NCBI RefSeq assembly: GCF_029784135.1
Contig: NC_073745.1
Span: forward strand, 239,970,191-240,034,190
DNA from: Toxorhynchites rutilus septentrionalis
Taxonomy: Eukaryota > Arthropoda > Insecta > Diptera > Culicidae
Length of the DNA stretch: 64,000 nt
Direction: 5' to 3'
Positions 22,528-31,034 of the stretch are shown here, piece after piece. A program made the position numbers and the translations under genes. The notes below the pieces were generated by a model. That model saw nothing but the letters and a program-made list of their open reading frames with translations. It was not told where the DNA came from and did no database searches. Each line of letters starts with the position of its first letter. Position 1 is the stretch's first letter.

Positions 22528-23914
22528 GGTTGTGTCCCATTCACCCGAAACACGTTTACCCGAAGCACATTTACCCGAATGTAACGCATACCCGAATGAC
22601 ATTCACCCGAATGTAACAAATACCCGAATGCAACATATACCCTAATGGACATTTACCCGAATGAACATTTACCCAAATGCAGCGTTTACCCGAATGCGAC
22701 ATTTACCCGAATGGGATGTTTACCCGAATGAAGAAGGAAAAATTCCGACAAATCAGTTTATGAGTTTTGTCGAATCTGCTGTTAGGAAGTTACGAAGTAA
22801 ACTGAGAAATTGTAATGAGGAAATTCGAAAAAGATGTTGAAGACTTCGCTGTGTTATTTTTAGAAATTAGTGTAGGCACAATTGACATGCTGTCTTCTTT
22901 CCTTTCCGTATTGCTCTTTAAGACCAAGAGATCATTCAGAAATGAGCATGGGTTATGAAATATTCCGAAAATTAAACAGGTAACTTTAACATAAATTTTT
23001 TTAATGAAAATGTGAACAGAATAGATAAGAAAAAATGATACTTACGTATTTGCCGCCGCAGCGCAATTTTTATCATGAGTTTATTATTTCGTGATGAAAT
23101 TTATTTTGAGATCAATGTAATGGGGGCGAAGTCCCCATTTAACGAGAATAAGGAATCGAGGCGGCACCAAGCCGCCGAGGTGACGCAATCCGAGTAGGCC
23201 GCCGACCCGCCGTCGGAAGCGGGGGCCTCTCGCAAGCAAACCTGTGTTCCACCGATTGCCCGGTTTGTTTGAAACATAGGAGACGATCCTTTAGTCAGGT
23301 CCGGCCGAGCGTTAGCGAGCGTCGGACTGCATACGTTTACCTGGTGCATTACGTTTGCCCGGTTAATTATGCATGTCATGCATTTTGATTGCCTGGTTGC
23401 AAACGTGATGCACCAGATAAACGTATGGCGTCCGACGCTCGTAAACGGGCTGCGTCATCCATAAGAATGGATGGACTTAATAATACGTTATAAAACTGCA
23501 TTCTTTCACTTCTCATTATTTTGAAAAGGATTTTATTCAATGCCAGTATTTTTCGAATTGTACTTCCCGCTAAAAATACGTTTTGAATGGAAATGAAAGT
23601 ATGAGACCAATATGATCTTTATGTAACACTGATCAGAATTAAATATACAAATACAAATATAGTAAAATTTTTGTATTATTTGAATATATCCTTCTTTTGG
23701 GTAAGTGTCGCTTTCGGGTAGATGTTACATTCGGGTAATTGTTACATTAGGGTAACTGTTGTATTCGGGTAAATGTCGCATTCGGGTAGATGTTTCATTC
23801 GGGTAGCTGTCGCTTTCGGGTATTTGTTACATTCGGGTGAGTGGAATTCGGATGAATGTCTTTTGGGTAACTGTCATTCGGGTGAGTGGATTTCGGGTAA
23901 ATGTGACACAATCC
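22528..23914. mobile_element. Foldback element with 18-bp-repeat ends, copy B
   Basis: Termini GGTTGTGTCCCATTCACCCG and, inverted, GGATTGTGTCACATTTACCC bound 1387 bp. Flanks AATAAAAT (22520-22527) and AATAAAAC (23915-23922) match at 7 of 8 positions, as an 8-bp target duplication. Each end is an array of roughly 16-20-bp units, TTTACCCGAATGCAACA-like, about ten on each side, in opposite orientation. The layout recalls Drosophila foldback and Galileo-type elements, but the superfamily is not shown. The core (23100-23480) is GC-rich and hairpin-rich with no transposase. Confidence 0.75.
23315..23443. repeat. Hairpin in core of foldback copy B
   Basis: The arm GAGCGTCGGACTGCATACGT (from about 23318, continuing TTACCTGGTGCATTACG) is repeated inverted as CGTGATGCACCAG, then ACGTATGGCGTCCGACGCTC ending near 23443. 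The arms are about 45 bp with few mismatches. Confidence 0.75.
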
Positions 23915-24330
23915 AATAAAACAACTCTTCACGGTTTTTTTTATTCGCGTTATTCGTCAATCTTCATCAAGAGTAATACATTTTTCATAATGATTCTCTG
24001 ATGTACAGATAACATTTCTGTAGTTTGAATCATCAAGTCCCTTAAAAAAAGTTCGAAATTACCAATTATTATACTGACGACATCGTTAACGAATTTGCTT
24101 CCCCACTCTATGACTGTTGATTATTTATCTTTTAGTTTGTTGAATATCGCCTTCAACTATTTTTTTTTCAATTAATTAATTAACAGAGCAAATAAACTGG
24201 TCGACGAATTAATTTATTTACGTGCACTTGATTTTTCATTTCCAAAATGGACTAGAACAGTGTTCAACAACAAAAGTATTCAAGCGATTATACTTTTGGC
24301 ACATCTGAACAAATAGAGAACATCCAAAAG
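23915..24330. other. No gene seen
   Basis: AT-rich intronic spacer. Confidence 0.45.
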
Positions 24331-24981
24331 CGAAAAAAAAACAGATTAACCGAACGAAAACAAGACAAGCTACAACCGAAAACGATAGATATTAAAACGA
24401 TCTCATTACTCCCCCGACACTCCGACACTCGGAAAAGCGGAATGTTAGGAAGAGGGGGATAACTTTCAACTCCAAATCGGCTGCGGCAGCAGCTGCGCCA
24501 GGAAGTGACCGGGGGGAAATTCTTGTTATTTTTAATTAACATTTCTGTCCCCGTAGGTCAGGGCAAGCGACACTTCTCGGGACATTGCTGGGAAGTGAAA
24601 ATGAAAACTCAATCAATGACTTCGAATGGGATTTCCACCCGCGTCCCCACGCGTCCGCCCCTCGGTTGGTTGCCATGATTCCGATTCGCGGCCAATCGAA
24701 ACAGAGAAAGAAAAATTTCACAATTCCAGAAAGATTATCGCATCGTTTCATCCAGTAGAACCGTAATTATATAAATTTGTGAAAATGTGTTGATGTTGGA
24801 AACATAAACAAATTAATAACCGAAACCGGTGGAAAGCGAAATTACAAGTGCATTCGGATAGGCGGATTGGGAAGCAGCAGCAGCAGTAGCAGTTGCTGAA
24901 GAGTGGTTTTTCCCGCTGGTGGAAATTGTAAACTGAAAAACCCAAGTGACGGACGTGGCGGAAAAAAGAACAGCAGCAGAA
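24331..24981 (+). promoter_or_regulatory. Candidate alternative promoter and 5' UTR
   Basis: Unique sequence richer in GC than its flanks. ATTATATAAAT at about 24764 is TATA-like. The following UTR-like text includes a CAG-rich run (24873-24890) and lacks further ATG triplets from about 24810 to the start codon at 24982. Inference from composition and position only. Confidence 0.3.
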
Positions 24982-24991
24982 ATGGGTCAGG
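24982..24991 (+). CDS. Candidate alternative first coding exon (MGQ...)
   Basis: GCAGAAATGG gives a good start context (A at -3, G at +4). ATG GGT CAG G is followed by GTTAGT, an acceptable donor, leaving phase 1. Every recognised downstream exon begins in phase 1, so splicing to 38609 would read MGQESQQQQ and to 61553 MGQGVWSPH without a stop. By chance the phase would fit one time in three, so this is suggestive only. Confidence 0.3.
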
Positions 24992-25384
24992 GTTAGTGTT
25001 TTGAGTTTCATTGGAATGCTGATGCGCGTTCCGAGGCGTTCGCGATGAGAAAAACGGAGAAAGAGAGAACGGAACGGCACGTGTATCCGAAACCTACCTC
25101 ACGCAGTTCTGTTTGCGGACGCGTTTTATGGGAACTGCAGCAACGAAGTGATTGATTGGCTACCATGCTCATTCGTAGATGCCGGGTTGGATGCAAAAGT
25201 GAAAGAACTGTCCAATTTGTTTGTTTTTATTACTTTTTATTTTAAGCTGTATATTTTTATTCTTGAAATTTAGGAGTCTTAGAGTAGAGACGGATCATAT
25301 TTTAGATTTTCATAAAACCCGATTATCAAGAAGTTTGAAGTTGGCAGATCACAAAAGTATATTGATAAAATTTAAAGAAACTAT
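24992..25384. other. No gene seen
   Basis: The GC-richer patch continues to about 25200 and then becomes AT-rich. Confidence 0.4.
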
Positions 25385-25870
25385 GCCATATATTAGGTTG
25401 GAGAAAAAGTTATCCATTATTTTCTTGGTGGCTAGCTTTAGTGATCAATATCACCCGTAATATCGATCATACAATTTCAAGTTTAGGCTCGTTGTACAGG
25501 TACATGTAACCCTGAAAAAAATATTTTGTTGTTTTTTTGTTTGTTCCAATCAATTGTGAGTTACAGGGTATTAACAATGGAGATCAACAAAGAAAAAAAT
25601 CGGTACATCTTACACTTTTTATTTTGTAAAGGCGAAAATGCAGCCAGGCCGCTGAAATTGTGAATGGTATTTATAGTACCGATATTGCAGCAGTAAAGTA
25701 CGTGCAATTTAATTTTTTTTCAAATTTCTAAAATTGGTGTTGATTGGGATGTTTTAATGCATTCACCTTATATTCCAGACCTGGCACCGATTACCACCAT
25801 TCCTCGCATTGCGAAATTTCCAGAGTGATAAGAAATAGGGGTCAAGAGTAGATTGTAAAAATCTATTGCT
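25385..25870 (+). pseudogene. mariner element, internally deleted
   Basis: A mariner-like end (TTAGGTTGGAGAAAAAGTTATCC at about 25394) is followed by a transposase start, MEINKEKNRYILHFLFCKGE (25577 onward), decaying within about 40 residues. Sequence then jumps to the C-terminal box VDWDVLMHSPYIPDLAP, equivalent to the GWEVLMHPPYSPDLAPSDYHLF catalytic-domain block. The middle of the transposase, including the first catalytic aspartate, is missing. Confidence 0.7.
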
Positions 25871-25879
25871 AGAAATCCA

Positions 25880-26560
25880 AAAATATCGGACAAACTTAAG
25901 GCTGGTTCTGTTATTGTTGTTAAACCGGTAGAGTCGGTTCAAAGTAACGATAGTACATCGATAATTTCCCACAAGTTCTCGATCAAGTTGAGATCCGGAG
26001 ATAGAGGTGGTCAGTCCCTTAGCCTGATTATATTACTATTATGCCGCTGTTTGATCACTTTATCGAGCGCTTTGGGTGTACCATTCTTTCGAAAAAAACA
26101 CCTTATCGTCATATCCCACATCTAATGAATTGGATTAACATACCTTGCAGAAACAATATACCTGGTTTACCTTCTTATATTGGTATGATTCCTCAGTGAA
26201 ATCTTCTACGATTTTATCCATCGTCTGGTTTTTCGATCCGATGTTGATAGGTGTAGATATTTTTGTACTTCGAGGAAAGCATTTGAAGGTTTCTTATATG
26301 GTTAGTAAAGCGTGGTTTCCGACTTGAACAACAGAAATCTTTCCGATCGAACAAATTTTTGGTACATACCCTTCATATGGTCGATTTTCACACGCCATAT
26401 ATGGCATCAACCGTTTTCTGTGACATTCCTTTATAATCGTAATATCTTTAGAACCTAGATTTTTTGTGAGTGGACTATCCACGATGCGAATTATCTACAG
26501 AATCGAGATCCATAATATATTTATACGCGTTCTTGAATTTCTCTGTCAGTGAGTGGTAGG
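25880..26560 (-). pseudogene. Tc1-like (maT/ITm) transposase relic
   Basis: Minus-strand frames give SPLTKNLGSKDITIIKECHR near 26475, a KMRPY-like middle (MPYMACENRPYEGYVPKICS), and near 26015 PPLSPDLNLIENLWEIID, the C-terminal SPDLNPIENLW box of Tc1-type transposases. Multiple stops and frameshifts. It lies tail to tail with the mariner relic at 25385-25870. Confidence 0.6.
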
Positions 26561-26596
26561 CTCTTGCTCATTTGTCATGGCTTCAACATTATCTGA

Positions 26597-27000
26597 CCAA
26601 TGCACAATGGTCCGAAGATGCGTTTAAGTGGAAATTAGCATTTAGAGCTTGATAGTTAATCTCTAGACAAAAACTGTCTTCGACAAAGTTGTTACATATA
26701 TTGTTAATCTGAATCCTACTCAAAGTTATTAATGGTTTTTTACCCAAAAATTCATGATTTCAATTTTAATTTACTAAAAATAACATAGGTTTGAAAATCA
26801 CAATATATGCAATATGTTATTTCAAATGCCGCTACCCACATTTGTTTATGTTTTCCCCAGAAATAATAACATTTGAAAAGAGCGTATTTTTTGGGAATAA
26901 ATATCAATAACTTTGAATGAAATAGAGATATTAACAAGTTCTGCATCTAAAAATGTTTGTATCTAGGTAGTGCGGACTGAATCAAAACGGCTGTCAAAAA
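26597..27000. mobile_element. Palindromic foldback MITE, short copy
   Basis: Starts CCAATGCACAATGGTCC. Inverted halves ATCCTACTCAAAGTTATTAA (about 26713) and CAATAACTTTGAATGAAATA (about 26910) face each other. The text CTAGACAAAAACTGTCTTCGACAAAGTTG is shared with the copies at 37.3-37.8 kb and 50.4-51.4 kb. No coding capacity. Confidence 0.65.
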
Positions 27001-27391
27001 GATCCAATTGAATTGTCAAAAAATATCCTACGATCAGGAGTGTTATTTTTCTTACGATAATCAACACTATAAAAAAAGGTATTGTTATAAAAGGCAAAAA
27101 TAATTAAACTTATAAGATGAACGAACTTCATTTTCCCGTCAATTGTTTAATTGACCATTGCATCTCTGAAAGAGCATCTCATAATACAAGGTATCAGAAC
27201 ACAATACAGAATATCAAGAACCTACGAATAACGCTTAGTTCACTCCAAGATTTTAATGTGGGAGCAAAATTTGACATTGGCGAATTTCGATACGTACAAA
27301 CATAACAAAAATGAAATGTTTTGGGGACGTTTTTTTTCTAATGTCGGTGAAAACAACTTTTGCTAGTGAAGCTGACCGTAATTGTGATCCG
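27001..27391. other. No gene seen
   Basis: Spacer downstream of the THAP-like reading frame. Any 3' UTR of that gene would lie here. Confidence 0.4.
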
Positions 27392-27758
27392 CTAGTGCTG
27401 GTGATGAATGTAACGGTAAAGCAATCTGCGCTCCGTGTTGATGATGGACTTAATCTTCTGAGTCAACCACCGGCTTAATTGTGGAGAAGGCATTACGTTT
27501 TCTCGTTTGAAATGTAACGATATATTTCTATCAAAATAATCCTGAAAATGTGTATGAAAGGTTTGCTACACTTTTGGTTTTCAATAAATCAAACATCGTA
27601 CTTACTCCACAGATAAGGGAACCCTTGTTCGGAACTAGTTTGTCGTCTCCGCAAAGATCGACCCAGCGCGTCTGTAAGAACGTTTCTGAGGATATACGAT
27701 AAAAGCTTACGCGAACATTTTCACTCGTATTCGGGCAGCATTTCACTGAGCAACGCAT
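27392..27758 (-). CDS. THAP-like zinc-finger mini-protein, two exons
   Basis: Exon 1 (27758-27606, ATG start) ends ICGA|GTAAGT style: TCTGTGGA is followed by the strong donor GTAAGTACG. A 64-nt intron ends TTTTCAG, and exon 2 runs 27541-27392 to a TAG. The product is 100 residues. THAP landmarks are CSVKCC (C3 and C8), RVSFYRI, W32, P43 and C50, and after the splice junction DYF stands where the family has xHF, so the fourth zinc ligand His is Tyr53. A short VMPSPQL follows, where the family has AVPTIF. THAP domains bind DNA in host factors and in P-element transposases. The lost His and the lack of other domains suggest a decaying transposon-derived exon pair or a small host protein. Start chosen because THAP proteins begin a few residues before the first Cys; an in-frame GTG-led extension upstream is unlikely. 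Confidence 0.55.
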
Positions 27759-28074
27759 TTTTAATAGCCATTTTCTCTGATATAATATTTTTCCGAACGA
27801 AATAAAAACAAATGAATTCACGTAAATGTTTACCCCTGCGATTTGAAAATATTTGATGAAAAATGGAACGAAGAGTTGCCAGATGATTTGTAAAAAATAT
27901 CTGTAAAAATATGTGAAAGTCTGTTGAAAATATGGAGATGTCTGTAAAAGTGTGCGGATCTGAAGAAATGTCTTTTAACGTTAATTTTCACAGATTCATT
28001 AATACTTTGTACATCGCGATGCACAAAAAATTGTTTTTTTGTATATTATTTTATATGTATATTTTGCATATATA
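27759..28074. other. No gene seen
   Basis: AT-rich upstream flank of the THAP-like frame, with repeated ATCTGTAAAA-like text. Confidence 0.4.
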
Positions 28075-28208
28075 CAGCCATTCCATGCCAACCCGATAGA
28101 GTGGTTCTCAGATTTCGATGAAAAGTGGCAAAGGGTGTGTCACATCAAATTGAATCACGGAAAAAACGCTGTAGAAATTCGCCCAGTAGACCGATCCTTT
28201 TGAAAATT

Positions 28209-28636
28209 TTAGACAGGCTTCGTCAGCATTTCGTTGTACAGCTTCCGGGCTCGCGTCTTCCCCACCATGTTTTGCCTTTCGTCGCGGTTAGGAACCTTCT
28301 GAACCTTGTATGTACGCAGGCCCTCCCGCTGCTTGGTCCGCTGGACGAATGAACTTGACAAATTCAGCTTATTGGCGACATCCCGGACCGAACTTCTCGG
28401 ATCACGTCTAAACTGCTTAACTACGCGCTTGGATCTTTTTCACTGACGGAGCATCCATTTTTGCCGTTCTTCACCTTCCGGTCGATGGTTAGGTTCTCGA
28501 AGTATCGTTTTAGTACTCTGCTGACCGTGGATTGGACGATTCCCAGCATCTTACCGATGTCCCGATGTGACAACTCCGGATTCTCGAAATGAGTGCGCAG
28601 GATTAATTCACGACGCTCTTTTTCGTTCGACGACAT
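28209..28636 (-). pseudogene. ITm transposase N-terminal DNA-binding domain, truncated
   Basis: From ATG at 28636: MSSNEKERRELILRTHFENP, then a first helix-turn-helix (LSHRDIGKMLGIVQSTVSRV). A 1-nt frameshift near 28438 leads to a second helix-turn-helix (SSVRDVANKLNLSSSFVQRT), then YKVQKVPNRDERQNM, then a stop after NEMLTKPV at 28209. The paired helix-turn-helix and the KVQKVP link are typical of IS630/Tc1/mariner ITm proteins such as the mosquito DD37E group. The TIR follows directly, so the whole DDE/D domain is deleted. Non-functional. Confidence 0.75.
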
Positions 28637-28725
28637 TTTTCCAAATTTACGAAAAATTTACAGTGAAGCATGACCAACGTGATCTATACGCTCTTATCTG
28701 ATTATAAGCGAAAGCTGAAGATATA

Positions 28726-29153
28726 CAGGTAATCTTCGATATAACGTACATTTCACTTTCAAAATTGTACGTTGTATCGAATTGTACGTTATATCGAAGC
28801 ATAACAACTCACAAACGTAGTCTATAATACATTATTGTGTTGCTGTTTTAGTAAAGTTAATGATTAACTTCAAGCAGAAGACGAAGCCAGCCTTTCTCAT
28901 GATGTTTTCCTTCGTACTGTTGATTAAAGCTTGATTCATTTAGAATCCGGAATCACAAAACCAGCTGTATTTCGGGATTTATTGAAAGTACAAAACTTGT
29001 TTTAGCATCACAATACAGGTAATTAATTGTTCTATCAGAAAAAAAATATCGAAAAAAAATTTCCTTTACACTTTGTAAATGTGTACGTTATATCGAGTGA
29101 CGTTATATCGAGGGTACGTTATAACAAGGGTACGTTATTTCGAAGTTTCCCTG
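28726..29153. mobile_element. pogo/Tigger-like MITE nested in the ITm element
   Basis: Inverted ends CAGGTAATCTTCGATATAACGTAC (28726) and, inverted, CAGGGAAACTTCGAAATAACGTAC (29153), with TA on both sides (28724-28725, 29154-29155). The motif GTACGTTATATCGA and variants are repeated about six times near the two ends, as in pogo-type MITEs. 428 bp, no coding frame. Third level of the nest. Confidence 0.75.
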
Positions 29154-29674
29154 TAATTCCTAAAAATTAAATTTCTATAGCGTTTTTTCCGTGATGCAAT
29201 TTGATGTGACACACCCTTTAGTTTTGTTCATTATCGCAAATACGGTTTTATTTTTTTTTATTTTTTCGTTAGCGTGACCATTTCCATTTTAGGGTGGTCC
29301 GAAAGGCCATTTTTTCCCAAAACTGACTTTTTTCAAAAATTCATAACTTTAGAACCACTGAACCGATTTAGATTATCGATATATCTGATTGAAGATAACT
29401 CGCCTTTTATTAAAAAATAATGAACCTGCCAAATTTTATTTCCATAACTATTGATTGTAGTTGTTTTTTATTGTTTTATTGTATTGCTTTGGACTAAAGA
29501 GCGCTATTTTTTTTATATTTTTCTAGAAATCTTAGGATGTTTTACATAACATCTTGATTTCAGAGATACTTTTTTCATTTTTGAGATATGATTTTTCAAA
29601 GTTAACCGGTGGTTCGAAAAATTATTTTTTCCCTTGAGAACCACTTTATCGGTTTGGCATGGAATGGCTGTATA

Positions 29675-30619
29675 CAGAAATGCCAACCTTCCTGATTTTC
29701 AGGATTTCCCAGACTTTTTGGCTCGTATTCTGACATCCTGACAAACACTCAATTTTGCCTTAGTTTTCTAAAGTGATCCTGATTTTTCCTGATTTTTTAG
29801 TCTTTTATTTTATCACAATAAGAAGGATCCTGGTTGGAAATGACAACTGTCAGAATAGCCTACATAAAAAGCTCTCCGGTTTTCCCTTGTATAGTGATTG
29901 CTCTTTCTTTCGTTTATAATTTATACCTGGTATTATATTTATTTGACCGCTTAAAACATGTAGTGCGTTTATTCCACCTGAAAATCTTTTATGTTTTTCG
30001 TTTCACAATCACAGAAAATGAGACCGTCTACACCAATTGATTGAATGAACGAACATTGAAGATAATTTTGCGAGATCTTTTCTCTCTCTCTCTCCAGAAT
30101 CTTATGTCAACGATTACAGAGTTATAGATATTTAGTAGATTTTTTTTGTAAAGTATATAATTATAAATTATTCAAAAACCGTAAAAAATTTATGACATTT
30201 ATTGTCGTAGTCATAGTATCACGAACCACAATACTAATAATGCATAGTTGTGGAAATTTCTAAAATAGGACAAGTAGAAGTTTGGTCAAGTAAGGTTCAG
30301 GTCTCTACAAAATTCATTCAAGGGCAAGACCTTCGATTCTATGGATAGCATGAAGAATACCATGAACAGTTTTCGACGAGGAAGCGACCATGATGTGGTA
30401 GGATAGAATTTGAAGGCTCTATGAAACATGGCGAAAGATTGCGAAACAAAACTGTGCACATAAAATTGAATAAATGTATGTCTGCCTATAAAAATGATGC
30501 CTTTGTTCTCCTAAAAATCGGCACAAACTTTCCGGACATACCAAAACGAGCTATCCTGATTTATCCTGATTTTTATTTTCATTTTCCCTGATTTTTGAAA
30601 AATATAGTTGGCAACCCTG
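29675..30619. mobile_element. hAT-type MITE with perfect 8-bp target duplication
   Basis: Ends CAGAAATGCCAACCTTCC and, inverted, CAGGGTTGCCAAC. The flanks GCTGTATA at 29667-29674 and 30620-30627 are identical 8-mers, the hAT hallmark. The insertion lies at the right end of the MITE ending at 29670. No transposase frame within 945 bp. Confidence 0.8.
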
Positions 30620-30630
30620 GCTGTATATAT

Positions 30631-31034
30631 ACTAGCTGACCCGACGAACTTTGGCCCGCCCAAAATTATTGTTTTGATATGAATTCTTTAGAATGAATTT
30701 CTAAACTTTTTCTCATCACAACATTGTTATATGGGCAGAATACAACAAATACAACAAAATGAAGACGGCTCAGAAGGGACCTTTCCTTCATCGGATTTTG
30801 CGATTAGCAATACATCTGGCCTTCCATTTTTATTTATATAGATAGACAGATAGATAGAAGATATAGGAATGTGTTGTTTTGCCTGAAAAACCATTTCCAC
30901 TTTCGAACAAAGAATAACTTCGCTAGCGCAAATATCGATTGGACTAACAACGCTTATCACGAAGAAATTTTAGGTCATATGGGAATTCAATTTTCCGACA
31001 TTCCTTCAGAGTTTTCCGGACATTTATATTTTGA
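30631..31034 (-). mobile_element. CTAG-end repeat fragment
   Basis: Starts CTAGCTGACCCGACGAACTT and contains CCATTTTTATTTATATAGATAG with a short GATA run, also seen at 36958-36980 and 63292-63310. Matches the ends at 10319 and 63014. Bordered on the right by a LINE 3' end. Confidence 0.55.

Larger units (their letters stand above)
28131..29218 (-). mobile_element. ITm-type Tc1/mariner element nested in the MITE
   Basis: Inverted termini AAGGGTGTGTCACATCAAAT at 28131 and, inverted, at 29218 agree over about 50 bp (the shared part continues through CACGGAAAAAACGCT). The right flank is TA and the left CA, consistent with a TA target with one mutation. The uninterrupted MITE copy at 3819 has GTGGTAATTT at the same point. 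It carries a broken transposase. Confidence 0.8.
28075..29670. mobile_element. MITE, CAGCCATTCCATGCC-TIR family, copy 2, with nested insertions
   Basis: Left end CAGCCATTCCATGCCAACCC and right end, inverted, CAGCCATTCCATGCCAAACC agree over about 38 bp. TA flanks both sides (28073-28074 and 29671-29672). Without the insert at 28131-29218 it is about 506 bp. Parallel to the copy at 3819-4722. Confidence 0.8.

Noticed and set aside
23100..23480. Bacterial contamination, suggested by the high GC
   Set aside because: The segment is the core of a repeat with flanking target duplication and a second copy at 17.6-17.9 kb.
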